64,000 nt of DNA from DASYXT01 sp035934555 (GCA_035934555.1 DASYXT010000098.1:1-64000), one strand, 5' to 3'; positions 1-9,044 are shown, counted from the stretch's first letter. A program made the numbers and translations. The notes: a model not told the origin generated them from the letters alone.

Positions 1-1
1 G

Positions 2-118
2 CACGTGCTGCAAGCTCGGCTGAAAAAAGGGGGTGCCTGGCTGACCACCAATGCGGAAATTCTCGCCAATCTCCGCGTCCTACGGGCAAACCGCCAATGG
101 CTGAGCCTATGGAATTGA
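2..118 (+). CDS. C-terminal fragment of an unidentified protein
   Basis: An open frame enters from the left edge and gives 38 residues ending in QWLSLWN before a TGA stop. Codon use is GC-rich like the neighbours, and the two other forward frames look less coding-like. The end of a polysaccharide deacetylase-type domain is possible (Trp-rich, TTNAEI motif), but the fragment is too short to assign. It lies 243 bp upstream of rpsB on the same strand. Confidence 0.4.
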   Translation, partial: HVLQARLKKGGAWLTTNAEILANLRVLRANRQWLSLWN

Positions 119-260
119 TGCACCCACTTTTAACCATGCCCTAAGTCCCCGTGCCTTAAAATAACCATTGCCTCTGGCCCGCCCTCTGCTACTTTCTGGC
201 GCCCTCCAAACCGGGCGCGTTTACGCGAACGGTTTGAGGATTAAAACGGCCTTAAATGAC

Positions 261-340
261 CTGCGCCGGTGTGCGCAGGCGGCCACAACAACATATTATT
301 CAATCCCGTGTTCCGCGGGATGGTCCGTCCCGATGGCGGG
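261..340 (+). promoter_or_regulatory. Structured 5' leader of rpsB
   Basis: Three perfect short stems follow one another just upstream of rpsB: CTGCGC/GCGCAG (261-278), ATCCCG/CGGGAT (303-321) and CCCG-atgg-CGGG (329-340). The last ends about ten bases before the AAGGAA ribosome binding site at 351-356. In many bacteria the rpsB-tsf leader is a target of S2 autoregulation, so these stems may serve that role here. No match to a named leader class is claimed. Nothing else was recognised in 119-361. Confidence 0.35.
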
Positions 341-361
341 CTTTCAACCAAAGGAAACCTT

Positions 362-1180
362 GTGATTAGTATTGGCGTAAAAGAATTGTTGGATGCCGGG
401 GTTCATTTCGGCCACCAGACCCGGCGGTGGAACCCCAAGATGAAGCCGTTCATTTTTGATGCGCGCAACGGCATTCACATCATCGATCTCAGCAAAACAC
501 TCAACCAGTTGGACGCGGCTTGCAATTTCATGGCCGACACCCTGCGCAAAGGCGGAAAGGTGCTCTTCGTCGGCACCAAGAAACAAGCCCAGCAGGCCGT
601 CAAGGAAACCGCTCGCGAGTCCGGTCAATATTACGTCACCGAACGCTGGTTGGGCGGCACCCTGACCAACTTCGCCACGATCAAGCGCTCCATCGCGCGC
701 CTGAAGCAAATCGAGAAAATGGAGACGGACGGCACGATCAACAATTACGTCAAGCAGGAGCAATCCGTCATCCGCCGCGAGGCCGCTCGCCTGGTCAAGT
801 TCTTCGACGGTATCCGCACCATGGACAAAATCCCGGGCGCGATGTTCGTCGTTGATGTGAAGCGCGAGCATAATGCGGTCGCCGAAGCGCGCCGGCTCAA
901 AATCCCGGTGGTCGCCATCGTCGATACCAACTGCGATCCTGACCTGGTGGACTTTCCCATTCCCGGCAATGACGACGCCATTCGCTCGGTTCGCATGATC
1001 CTGGCCACCATTGCCCAGGTCATCACTCAAGCCCAGGCCGAGTATGAAGCCAAGTACGGCCGGCGCAAAGCGGTCGAGGAACCGGCCTCGGCTGGGCCCG
1101 CCGCCGCGGCCGAACCGACGCCGGCGGTCGCCGAAGCCGCCGCCGCCCAGTCTCCGGTGCCCGCTGCTCCCGCAGCGTGA
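362..1180 (+). CDS. rpsB: 30S ribosomal protein S2
   Basis: Small-subunit ribosomal protein S2. The conserved S2 opening is clear (KELLDAGVHFGHQTRRWNP), followed by FGHQ, the RWLGGTLTNF block near residues 95-104, and the PGNDDAIRS block near residue 200. The start is set at GTG 362 because AAGGAA lies just upstream and S2 homology begins immediately; an in-frame ATG at 269 would add 31 unrelated residues. The last 35 or so residues are an Ala/Pro-rich tail, a common low-complexity extension. It is followed 74 bp later by tsf, the usual partner, so one transcript is likely. Confidence 0.97.
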   Translation: MISIGVKELLDAGVHFGHQTRRWNPKMKPFIFDARNGIHIIDLSKTLNQLDAACNFMADTLRKGGKVLFVGTKKQAQQAVKETARESGQYYVTERWLGGTLTNFATIKRSIARLKQIEKMETDGTINNYVKQEQSVIRREAARLVKFFDGIRTMDKIPGAMFVVDVKREHNAVAEARRLKIPVVAIVDTNCDPDLVDFPIPGNDDAIRSVRMILATIAQVITQAQAEYEAKYGRRKAVEEPASAGPAAAAEPTPAVAEAAAAQSPVPAAPAA

Positions 1181-1254
1181 TCTATCTCAAGCCGCCGTGC
1201 CTGTCGGGCCGGCGGCTTGCCTCAGTCCCAAAAACCTGAATTTATTCTTTGATT

Positions 1255-2118
1255 ATGGAAATTACTGCTGCCGCGGTAGGGAAACTGCGGGAAATGACCG
1301 GCGCCGGCCTGATGGATTGCAAGAAAGCGCTCACGGAAGCCCAAGGCAACCTCGAAGCCGCTGTCGATATCCTCCGCAAGAAAGGCGCTGCCACCGCCAC
1401 CAATAAAGGGGCGCGCGAAGCCCGGGAAGGGGTGATCGCCCAATACATCGCTCCGGATGGCCGCCTCGGCGTCCTCGTCGAGGTCAATTCCCAAACCGAC
1501 TTCGTCGCCCGCAACGATATGTTCCGCGCCTTCGCCGAGGAAGTCGCCCGCCGCTTCGCCACCGAGTCGAACCCCGATTTCGAAGCGCAGCGAGTCGAGC
1601 TGGTGGCAAAAATCCGCGAGAACATCCAAATCCCGCGCCACGCCCGCATGCAGGTCAGCGGCAACGGCATGGTCGCCGCCTATATTCATACCGGCGGCAA
1701 AGTCGGTGTGCTGGCTGAAGTTGGCGCTGCTAAAGAGAGCACCGTGACCCGTGACGAGTTCAAGCAACTGGTCAAAGATATCACCCTGCAGATTGCCGCC
1801 GGCCATCCCCAAGCCGTCTCTCGCGCCGAAGTGCCGCCGGCCGTCGTAGCCAAGGAACGCGAGATCGCCGCTCAATCCGACCGGTTGAAGGGCAAACCCG
1901 CGCAGGCTCTGGAGAAGATCATCCAAGGCATGCTCGAGAAGTTTTACCAGACCTACTGCCTGGTGGATCAGGGCTTTGTCAAAACCCCCGACATCTCCGT
2001 GAAGGAACATATCGGCGCAGTCGGCAAACAGCTTGGCGACGAGATTACCGTCCGCCGCTTCGTCCGCTTCCAGGTTGGCGAAGCGCCCGCTGCCGCCCAG
2101 CCGTCTGTGGTGGCTTAA
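1255..2118 (+). CDS. tsf: Elongation factor Ts
   Basis: Nucleotide exchange factor for EF-Tu. The N-terminal UBA-like domain shows the signature LREMTGAGLMDCKKAL (about residues 10-25), followed by the core motif VEVNSQTDFVARN near residue 75, which contains the TDFV contact to EF-Tu. The C-terminal core domain ends in EITVRRFVRFQVGE, also typical. Length (287 aa) is normal. The start is ATG 1255; a TTG two codons upstream is in frame but less likely. The gene stands 74 bp behind rpsB, the near-universal arrangement. A hairpin follows the stop. Confidence 0.97.
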   Translation: MEITAAAVGKLREMTGAGLMDCKKALTEAQGNLEAAVDILRKKGAATATNKGAREAREGVIAQYIAPDGRLGVLVEVNSQTDFVARNDMFRAFAEEVARRFATESNPDFEAQRVELVAKIRENIQIPRHARMQVSGNGMVAAYIHTGGKVGVLAEVGAAKESTVTRDEFKQLVKDITLQIAAGHPQAVSRAEVPPAVVAKEREIAAQSDRLKGKPAQALEKIIQGMLEKFYQTYCLVDQGFVKTPDISVKEHIGAVGKQLGDEITVRRFVRFQVGEAPAAAQPSVVA

Positions 2119-2137
2119 AACGCGGGGGAAGGCGTGT

Positions 2138-2168
2138 TGAAGGCCAATGCTTTATCGCTTGGCCTTCA
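2138..2168. terminator. Bidirectional hairpin between tsf and the LRR gene
   Basis: TGAAGGCCAA (2138-2147) pairs perfectly with TTGGCCTTCA (2159-2168) across an 11-base loop. It lies 20 bp after the tsf stop and overlaps the last codons of the converging gene, a typical place for a shared terminator. There is no clear T-tract on either side, so it may only slow RNA polymerase or protect mRNA ends. Confidence 0.5.
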
Positions 2169-3555
2169 GGGCTTCCAGGGGAATGCTCAAAAAACGAATA
2201 TCGTCGAGCAGGACGTCATTGTGGGGAAGGTTGGCTGGGATGTTACCTGGATAGGCAGTGAACCGTAGCTCCAAAGTTTGACCACGAAAACTGGAAATAT
2301 CCGCGCCGTAGACGACATAGCAGGGGTTGGAAGAGACCACAGACAAAGGCAAGTTCTCCCCCGCGAGTGTGACCGCGAAAGCCTGACCGGGGTCGGCGGG
2401 GTATGCGAGCAGGGCATCGAAGGTCAGGGTCGTTGCGGAGTCTGGAACCCGTTGGGTTTTCGAAATGGCCACGGGCTGAAGCTGATCCTGGCGCAGGGAT
2501 AGGCTGCTCTGCAGAAGCACCATAAATTTGCCCTCAAAGGCTGCGCCCCGAAACAGCGGCGCGAAGTTTGTACACTGGTTGTCGAAAATGGAAACGCATG
2601 AGCTATCCAAAGCGGCCGCATCGTACAGAACGAAGGGAGCGAGGTTTGTATCCCACCAGACCGTCCAGCCTGGTAAGGCTGCCACTGGATCAACGGCACA
2701 GCAGAACCCGCTCGGAACCGTTACTAATGTCGCCGATTCAAATCCGAGATTCTGAAAAGAAGCAGGCTCTGCTGGGACATGCGGGCCACCTCGGACGCGA
2801 TAGAAAGCCGCCTGGTGCGCGAACCAATCCGGCACGTCGAAAAAGGCAGAGTTTTCCTCGATTAGTATGTTGGTCTGCACCGGTATCCAGCCCGGGTTGG
2901 CGAAATTGGTGCTCATCTCAACAACTACGGGGTGGTGCCGTGCCCACATGGTCGTAAGATGAAAGCCGTGCCCTCCCCCGCCGGATGCTTGCAAGCCCGG
3001 ATACCATGGCGCGGTGGGTGCCCCGCCGAAATTGTCTCCCCAGCCTGGAATCCCCAGCAGGTAATTAACCGTCGTGGGCGCAAACAGAAAAACATTCTCC
3101 CCCGCCGCAGGCGGAGAGCCTTCGAAATAGATGCTGGTGAGTCCAATTCCGAATGCGCCTGCGAATGCGCCGTCGCCAATGCTCGTTACACTTTCGGGAA
3201 TAATGATGCTGAGGAGATTATAATCCATTCCGAACGCCCCGGCTCCGATCGTCGAAAGGTTCTCCGGCAGCGAGACACTCGCTAGGCTGTAGCAGCCCGC
3301 AAAGGCTGATTCTCCGATGGCTTTAATAGAGTCGGGCAGGATCAAGTTGGTCAGGCTGAAGCAGTTGCCGAACGCACCTGCCCCGATGCTGCGGACCGGC
3401 AAACACTCGATGTGTTCGGGGATGACCACCATTCCGCCAGGGCCAGTATAACCGGTGATGCTGATCGCCCCGTTGGTAATCACGTACTGGAACTGGGCCT
3501 GAGCAAAGAATGGCAGCACTGCCAATCCCAGTAAGGCGATCCTTGGGAGCCGCAT
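2152..3555 (-). CDS. Secreted BspA-type leucine-rich-repeat protein
   Basis: Signal peptide MRLPRIALLGLAVLPFFAQA is followed by about five BspA/Treponema-type LRR_5 repeats (residues ~45-165) with the pattern IGAGAFGNCFSLTNLILPDS and SIGDGAFAGA. These repeats form beta-solenoid surfaces often used in adhesion. A beta-rich region follows with a W-x-PVQTN...FYRVRGG module, then a C-terminal domain of about 200 residues (GFESATLV...LLDDIRF) resembling carbohydrate-binding-like sandwiches. ATG 3555 begins the signal peptide. An in-frame GTG at 3630 has a better-spaced GGAG but would add a 25-residue charged extension. The gene is inverted inside the usual rpsB-tsf-pyrH cluster. Its ligand is unknown. 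Confidence 0.8.
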   Translation of the reverse strand: MRLPRIALLGLAVLPFFAQAQFQYVITNGAISITGYTGPGGMVVIPEHIECLPVRSIGAGAFGNCFSLTNLILPDSIKAIGESAFAGCYSLASVSLPENLSTIGAGAFGMDYNLLSIIIPESVTSIGDGAFAGAFGIGLTSIYFEGSPPAAGENVFLFAPTTVNYLLGIPGWGDNFGGAPTAPWYPGLQASGGGGHGFHLTTMWARHHPVVVEMSTNFANPGWIPVQTNILIEENSAFFDVPDWFAHQAAFYRVRGGPHVPAEPASFQNLGFESATLVTVPSGFCCAVDPVAALPGWTVWWDTNLAPFVLYDAAALDSSCVSIFDNQCTNFAPLFRGAAFEGKFMVLLQSSLSLRQDQLQPVAISKTQRVPDSATTLTFDALLAYPADPGQAFAVTLAGENLPLSVVSSNPCYVVYGADISSFRGQTLELRFTAYPGNIPANLPHNDVLLDDIRFLSIPLEALKAKR

Positions 3556-3892
3556 GATTCGGGTAGGGCCTCCTTGCCGGCAGCATAACCCTTTTTGCCT
3601 CTTGCTCGGTTTCAACTCGCAAGGTTTCACAAATTAGTTCTCCATCACTTATGAACCGACTCCATTAAGATTAATACACCAGCCTACCCTAAAGTCAAGA
3701 CCCTCGATTGAGGTTGGAGTGGGAGATCGTGCCCACAAGCCTGGTCGAGCCTGTAGCATGCACGCCCTCACCTAACCTTCCTTGTGGATCGGCATGGACC
3801 GCTTCCGTTTCTGCGGTTAGTGCGGCTCGAGCCGGGCTTGACTTCGGCGGCTCGCCGGGAACAATGGCCCTGCGCAAGACCCTGTGAAAACC

Positions 3893-4615
3893 ATGACGGC
3901 GTCCAAACACCCTAAGTACGGCCGAATCCTGCTCAAACTCAGCGGCGAAGCCCTCGGCGGCCAAGCCCGGGTCGGCATTTCGCCCGAGGCCGTCCACGAC
4001 ATGGCCACCCAAATCCGCGAAGTTCGCGAGCTAGGTGTGCAAGTGGTCGTCGTGGTGGGCGGCGGCAACATTTACCGCGGCATTAGCGGTAGTGAGCGCG
4101 GGATCGAACGCGCCACGGGCGATTACATGGGCATGCTGGCCACCATCATCAACGCACTGGCTCTACAGGATGGGCTGGAAAAGATCGGAGTGGCGACCAG
4201 GGTTCAAAGCGCCATCAGCATGGCCCAGGTCGCGGAACCCTTTATCCGCCGCCGCGCCGTCCGCCACCTCGAAAAAGGCAGGGTGGTCATCTTCGGCGGG
4301 GGCACCGGCAACCCCTATTTTTCCACCGACACCGCCGCCGCGCTCCGTGCGAACGAAATCGGCGCGGAGGTCATTCTCAAAGCTACCAAAGTGGACGGTA
4401 TCTACGATTGCGACCCGCTCACTAATGCCAAAGCCCGCCGCTATTCCCGCATCCGGTATCTGGATGCATTGCAGGGTCAGTTGAAAGTGATGGATTCCAC
4501 GGCTTTCTCCCTCTGCATGGACAATAAGATGCCCATTATTGTTTTTGACTTGTTCCGCCCCCATAATCTCAAGCGCGTGATCATGGGCGAAAAGGTCGGC
4601 ACGCTGGTCGAGTGA
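3893..4615 (+). CDS. pyrH: UMP kinase
   Basis: Bacterial uridylate kinase of the amino-acid-kinase fold: UMP + ATP to UDP + ADP, in cytosolic pyrimidine synthesis. Visible motifs are RILLKLSGEAL near the N terminus, VVVGGGNIYRG near residue 55, the UMP-site segment RATGDYMGMLAT, FGGGTGNPYFSTDTAAALRA, and KVDGIYDCDP near 165. Length (about 240 aa) is standard. ATG 3893 is chosen; GTG 3884 is three codons upstream, and neither has a strong ribosome binding site. The gene normally follows rpsB-tsf directly and precedes frr. Here a reverse LRR gene separates it from tsf, and frr is not next to it. Confidence 0.95.
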   Translation: MTASKHPKYGRILLKLSGEALGGQARVGISPEAVHDMATQIREVRELGVQVVVVVGGGNIYRGISGSERGIERATGDYMGMLATIINALALQDGLEKIGVATRVQSAISMAQVAEPFIRRRAVRHLEKGRVVIFGGGTGNPYFSTDTAAALRANEIGAEVILKATKVDGIYDCDPLTNAKARRYSRIRYLDALQGQLKVMDSTAFSLCMDNKMPIIVFDLFRPHNLKRVIMGEKVGTLVE

Positions 4616-4722
4616 GCCACTTACGCTCCCCGCTCCCCAGCTCCGCGCCTTAGGCTCCTCCGCTGCACGAATCTTCTCATTGCTTTTTCGCTGCTAGCAA
4701 ACAAGAGTACTGCACGGGTCAT

Positions 4723-5349
4723 ATGGTATTCGCATCGCGAGCGGAAGCCGGCCAACACCTGGGCCAGCGGCTCAAGGAACTTGGCATCCAGCCCGATTGG
4801 GTCCTCGGCCTGCCTCGCGGCGGCGTGGTGGTTGCGGCGGCTGTTGCGCGTGAATTGAAGGCGGCGCTCGACGTCCTCATCGTCCGCAAAATCGGCCACC
4901 CGTTACACCGCGAATTCGCCGTGGGCGCGATGGCTGAGGGCGGTGTTGTCGTGCTCGATTCGGCCGCCGCCGGCTCCAATCCGTCCGTCCAGCGCGACCT
5001 GCACCAAATCATCGCAGAAGAGACACAGCGCCTGGAGGCCTATCGTTCCCTTTTTCACCGGACCGATTTGGCTGGTTTGGCAGGCAAACACGTTTTGCTG
5101 GTGGATGATGGCCTGGCCACCGGTGCTACGACGGAAGCCGCCGTGCTGGCGGCCCGCAAACAAGGCGCCTTACGCATCATCGTCGCCGCCCCGGTCGCTT
5201 CCACCCATGCGGTCGCCAGGCTACGGCGCATTGCTGATGAGGTCGTTGCTCTTTGGGTCGATCCCAACTTTGACGCCGTTGGCCGCTATTACCAGGTCTT
5301 CGACCAAACCACCGACGAGGAAGTCCTCGGCCTGCTCAAAGCTGCCTAA
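4723..5349 (+). CDS. Phosphoribosyltransferase-domain protein
   Basis: A type I phosphoribosyltransferase fold of 208 aa. The PRPP loop is VLLVDDGLATGATTEAA (about residues 125-141), with the paired acidic residues and the T-G-x-T-T phosphate grip. The N-terminal part has LGLPRGGVVVAAAVA and VRKIGHPLHREFAVGA, the layout of the stand-alone family often fused to or found beside dienelactone hydrolase-type proteins. The base substrate cannot be named from sequence. It lies 107 bp after pyrH on the same strand, so co-transcription is possible though the gap is long. Confidence 0.88.
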   Translation: MVFASRAEAGQHLGQRLKELGIQPDWVLGLPRGGVVVAAAVARELKAALDVLIVRKIGHPLHREFAVGAMAEGGVVVLDSAAAGSNPSVQRDLHQIIAEETQRLEAYRSLFHRTDLAGLAGKHVLLVDDGLATGATTEAAVLAARKQGALRIIVAAPVASTHAVARLRRIADEVVALWVDPNFDAVGRYYQVFDQTTDEEVLGLLKAA

Positions 5350-5483
5350 GGCTTCTCCCCAGGCGCATTTCTTCACGTGCGCTTAAGGTGACTTGGATTA
5401 GAGTCTCCTCATTACGCGTGAATGCCTGCTTATGTTCGACAGATTAACAAACTGAGCGCGGATGCTGTCCGGGCTCACAACCA

Positions 5484-6176
5484 ATGGAAAAGCTCATGAA
5501 CTTACAAAGCTCTACTGATAAATGGTCGCTTCCTTCCCGACGCGGCTTTTTCCGCCAGGCTGGTCTGGCGGCGGCGTTTTTCACCGTTCCCGGCCTGTTT
5601 GCGGAGCAGCTCACTCGCACCACGCCGTCGGTCGAGGAAGGCCCATTCTACCCGCCGCAACTGCCGCTCGATACCGACAACGACCTGCTGGTTGTGAACG
5701 ATTCGCTCACCCCGGCCGTCGGGCAGGTGACGCATATCGGTGGACGTTTGCTGGACCAACGAGGCGACCCGATCCGCAATGCCACCATCGAGCTGTGGGA
5801 AGCGGATAATTCAGGCGTCTATCTGGCCGATCGCGGGCACCAGGACAAGTTCGACACGCATTTCCAGGGGTTCGGCCGCTTCCTCACCGGTTCGACCGGG
5901 GAGTATTATTTCCGCACGATCAAGCCGACGCCCTATTCCGGCCGTCCCGCACCGCACGTTCATTTCAAAGTCAAAATGAAAGGCCGCGAGCCCTGGACCA
6001 CGCAGCTCTTCGTCAAAGGGCACCCAGGCAACCCGCGCGATGGTATCTGGCGCCGCATCGGTGACGACGACGCGCGCGCTGCCGTAACGATCCCCTTCGT
6101 GCCGCTGCCAGGCTCAACCGTCGGCGAATTGGCCGCCCGGTTCGATATCACACTCGGCCTGACACCTGTCCATTAA
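5484..6176 (+). CDS. Exported intradiol ring-cleavage dioxygenase-like protein
   Basis: The N terminus carries SRRGFFRQAGLAAAFF, a twin-arginine export signal. The mature part resembles the catechol/protocatechuate 3,4-dioxygenase sandwich: EGPFYPP, GRLLDQRGDPIRNATIELWEAD, then GEYYFRTIKPTPYSGRPAPHVHFKV. Within the last block the Tyr of PYSGR and the two His of HVH match Fe(III) ligands of the family; a second Tyr ligand is probably the one in SGVYLADRGH. Such enzymes cleave catechols between the hydroxyls. The Tat signal puts this one outside the cytoplasm, where it might act on lignin-type aromatics, but the substrate is not evident. A second ATG at 5499 could be the start. Confidence 0.85.
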   Translation: MEKLMNLQSSTDKWSLPSRRGFFRQAGLAAAFFTVPGLFAEQLTRTTPSVEEGPFYPPQLPLDTDNDLLVVNDSLTPAVGQVTHIGGRLLDQRGDPIRNATIELWEADNSGVYLADRGHQDKFDTHFQGFGRFLTGSTGEYYFRTIKPTPYSGRPAPHVHFKVKMKGREPWTTQLFVKGHPGNPRDGIWRRIGDDDARAAVTIPFVPLPGSTVGELAARFDITLGLTPVH

Positions 6177-6222
6177 CCGCGGAGCACTGGTCGAGTCTCC
6201 TCCCGTGCCCCAGATAACGAGG

Positions 6223-8034
6223 TCACCAACTCTTCGAAGACGGCGTTTTGCCTTCCCCCGGCGTTCGCGTCGCCTGTACCCGTAACGCGCAGCAAAAACG
6301 CTTCCGCGACCAAGCTACAAATCCAATGTCCTTGGCGGTGGCCAGCACCGTCCCGATAAGCGCATTGACCAGGGGCCACCAGCTAACCGCCCACACCGGC
6401 GGCCCAGGTCCTCGGAATGCCGTGCCCAGAATAAACGCAAACACGATCGAGCTGGCGAAAGTAATCACGAACCACGGAATCACTTGCACAAACAGAATCG
6501 TTCGTAGCGTTGCCAGGTTCGCGCTCCGCGAGGTCAGCCCCATCCAGAGCCCAAACCAAATTAGGGCAACCAGATTCGCTCCGGTTCGCAACGCAGCCGA
6601 CCCGGCGGCGACCACCGCGACCAGCACCTGGTGAGGCCGGCGCCTCATTGTCGCCATTGTGGCCGCCGGCACGCTCGTCCCCACGGTGACACTATAGGTT
6701 AATGTCGTGTTCGACGTGCCGCTTATGTTGGTGGTTGTGACCACGCCGGCGGGACTCGCGTTGGTCGCCGCGGCGCCAATGGCCGCCCCCGTTTGCGCCG
6801 TCATACCCAGCCAAGCCACTTGCGACAAGGTTGCGCCGGTGACTTGAACCGCCAGCAGCAGCAGCACCGGCAAACCGAACATGCGCAGCAGCGCCCGCCA
6901 TTGTCCGCGCACGATTTGGCTTTCGTTTAGCGGCGAAACCAGCAGCAACTCCAGCAGCCCGCTGCGACGCGCTTCGACGAAAAACCGGCACGCCAGCGAC
7001 GCGGTAGCCAAATATAACAATAGTGTGAAGAAGCCACCGATGTAGGTCCAAGTCATCCAAGCTTCGATCGGAATGTGCCTCAGCAAGCCGAACACAAAAC
7101 CGCCGGTCACAATCAGCGCAATCACCCACAACCCGAGCGATTGCCAGCGTTCACGTGCAGCGAGCCACGCCATCGGGTCGCGCTCGAGCACGGTTCGCTG
7201 CCGTTCCCGGCGTCGGCGCCCGCCATATTTCAACCAGTAGGCCGTACGGGGGCTTATTCCGATGCTCCCTCGCCCCCGCTCTTGCCAGGTGTGTGGGACG
7301 GCGATGCAAGCCGCCAGCAGCATGCTCCACGCGACGACTTGGTTGATCACCAAGGCTTGCCAGTACGGAGTGCGGCCCCACGCGCTCGCCGAAGCCAGCA
7401 CATATGCGGGACTGGCAAGGCTCCATACCGGCACAAACCTCGCGTGCTTTAGCCCGGCAGTGGTCGCATCCGTGATTGGCCCTCCAAACCCGAGCAATAA
7501 CATGACCAGAAGGGTCGCAGCCAGTGCCTTTTGAGAATCGCGGCTGAAGGCCGAGATCAACATCCCTGCCGCAAGCGACAGAACCAGGGCGTTGACCAGT
7601 GCCAGGCAACTTTTCCCATACTGCGCACCGGTAATCCCGCCCATCAGCAGGGTGACCGCGATAATCGGCAGAACCGCCAGCAACGCGTAGAATCCGCGCA
7701 AGGAAGTCGCCATCAGCTTCCCTGCCGCGACGTCATAACCCCGCAAATCGGTCAGAAACAGCAGGCCGAGTGTGCCTTCGCGTTTCTCTTCGCTTAGCGC
7801 GTCGGACGTGAAGAACAAACCGGCGGAGAGTCCAGCCGCCAGGCAGAGCCAGCTTAGAATGCCGAACAGAACACGACCCATGGTCGTAGCGCCCCCGCCG
7901 CCCAGGCTGCCGAGGACCATGCAGCCAATACCGAGCACGACGGCGGTTATCGCACCGCCAACGCGCACCCGATACGTGCTGCGTTTGCGCGCCGCCACCC
8001 GCAACTCACGGGCGGCAATCGGCAGGAAATTCAC
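6223..8034 (-). CDS. ABC-2 type transporter permease
   Basis: Integral membrane protein of 603 aa with about ten or more hydrophobic segments, opening with REL..A.RKR followed by a first helix, and carrying SEEKREGTLGLLFLTDL near residue 85, the charged loop typical of ABC-2/GldF-type permeases. A second half (residues ~290-600) repeats the same topology, including RRSGLLELLLVSPL. GTG at 8034 is the start. No ATP-binding subunit is adjacent in this window, so its partner must lie elsewhere. A long Thr/Asn-rich extracytoplasmic loop occurs near residues 425-460. Substrate unknown. Confidence 0.8.
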   Translation of the reverse strand: MNFLPIAARELRVAARKRSTYRVRVGGAITAVVLGIGCMVLGSLGGGGATTMGRVLFGILSWLCLAAGLSAGLFFTSDALSEEKREGTLGLLFLTDLRGYDVAAGKLMATSLRGFYALLAVLPIIAVTLLMGGITGAQYGKSCLALVNALVLSLAAGMLISAFSRDSQKALAATLLVMLLLGFGGPITDATTAGLKHARFVPVWSLASPAYVLASASAWGRTPYWQALVINQVVAWSMLLAACIAVPHTWQERGRGSIGISPRTAYWLKYGGRRRRERQRTVLERDPMAWLAARERWQSLGLWVIALIVTGGFVFGLLRHIPIEAWMTWTYIGGFFTLLLYLATASLACRFFVEARRSGLLELLLVSPLNESQIVRGQWRALLRMFGLPVLLLLAVQVTGATLSQVAWLGMTAQTGAAIGAAATNASPAGVVTTTNISGTSNTTLTYSVTVGTSVPAATMATMRRRPHQVLVAVVAAGSAALRTGANLVALIWFGLWMGLTSRSANLATLRTILFVQVIPWFVITFASSIVFAFILGTAFRGPGPPVWAVSWWPLVNALIGTVLATAKDIGFVAWSRKRFCCALRVQATRTPGEGKTPSSKSW

Positions 8035-8194
8035 GCCGCAGCATTACCAGCCCCGCTTGGGGTTGGCAACGCAGCCTTTATGCTCCTCCAACTTCCAGCT
8101 TGACGAGCGTTTCGGCTAGCGCTGCTTAGCGTACCGGAATGTTCCCCGCCGCCAGCCTCCTCATAAATCCCAACAACTAAGCCTTACCCGGGCT

Positions 8195-8839
8195 TCAAAA
8201 CCACGTAAACCGTTCCTTAACAAAAATGATGTCCGACGGTTTCAGGTAGAATGCGTCCCCCCCCTGCCCTTGCAGTTCCTGTTTTAGATTCAGTTGGTGC
8301 CGCTCCTCCCGTCCGTTCTCTCGCCGAATCACGGTCACTTGCTTTAAATTCGCTTTGGCATAATCCACTCCCGCATCAATGACCGCCTCCAAGGCTGTAA
8401 TCGGACGGTCGTAAGTCATACGACCCGGGCGTGCCACCGCGCCGGTGACAAATACAAAAAACGCCGAAGACTCCAACGACACGTTTACTTCCTTGGTCAC
8501 GAGCTGCGGCGCATACAATTTCACCAACTCCTTCTGCAGCCCACTGACACTCAGGCCCGCGGCTTTGAACTCGCCCACCAGCGGCAGCGAGATTTTGCCA
8601 TCCCGCCGAATCTGCTGGACGGTGTCGAGGTTGGCGGACCCCGGGAACGAGATCCTCACGGTATCACCCTCGCGCAGCAGCAAGTCTGGAGAGGCCGGCG
8701 GCGCCGTCATTCGCGTCAGATCGCTAAATTTCGAGGGGTCGTTGGTCTGGCAGCCCGTCAGCGTCAGAAGCATCACCAAGCCAACCAGGCTAACCAGGAA
8801 CCAGTTTCGCCCAACAGAACAGTCTTTCACAGGACACAT
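8195..8839 (-). CDS. Polysaccharide export lipoprotein (Wza-like)
   Basis: Signal peptide with lipobox LTLTGC (Cys about residue 30), so an outer-membrane lipoprotein is expected. Then come the poly-export domain (LLLREGDTVRISFPGSANL...IRRDGKISLPLVGEF, ~55-100) and one SLBB-type domain (FVTGAVARPGRMTYDRPITALEAVIDAGG-like, ~130-165), ending in KPSDIIFVKE. The family forms the outer-membrane exit channel for exopolysaccharide or capsule. At 214 aa it is the short form with one SLBB. No other polysaccharide synthesis gene is adjacent. A run of eight G on the coding strand (8257-8264) lies within the codons for QGQGGDA. Confidence 0.88.
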   Translation of the reverse strand: MCPVKDCSVGRNWFLVSLVGLVMLLTLTGCQTNDPSKFSDLTRMTAPPASPDLLLREGDTVRISFPGSANLDTVQQIRRDGKISLPLVGEFKAAGLSVSGLQKELVKLYAPQLVTKEVNVSLESSAFFVFVTGAVARPGRMTYDRPITALEAVIDAGVDYAKANLKQVTVIRRENGREERHQLNLKQELQGQGGDAFYLKPSDIIFVKERFTWF

Positions 8840-9044
8840 ATCATCATCAATTAAACGAATGGAGCAAGCGCATTATGAGGCACCTTTAATCTCGCGCCAC
8901 GCCGGAGCGCCCCAGCCAGGAACGCACGTTGGCTTGTCGGCAGCCACCGCATTGAAATACAGGTTCTGCTGAGCGGCCACTTGCAGCAAATCCGCTGAAT
9001 ACGGAACTCCCCTTCAGGGTATTTACGGAGCCAGCGTCTCGCGC

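Noticed and set aside
344..1030. 228-codon reverse ORF opposite rpsB
   Set aside because: It runs antisense to a certain ribosomal gene and has no recognisable motif; a shadow of GC-rich codons.
2715..2760. tRNA-like GATTCAAATCC segment
   Set aside because: It lies inside the LRR coding sequence and no cloverleaf arms can be drawn around it.
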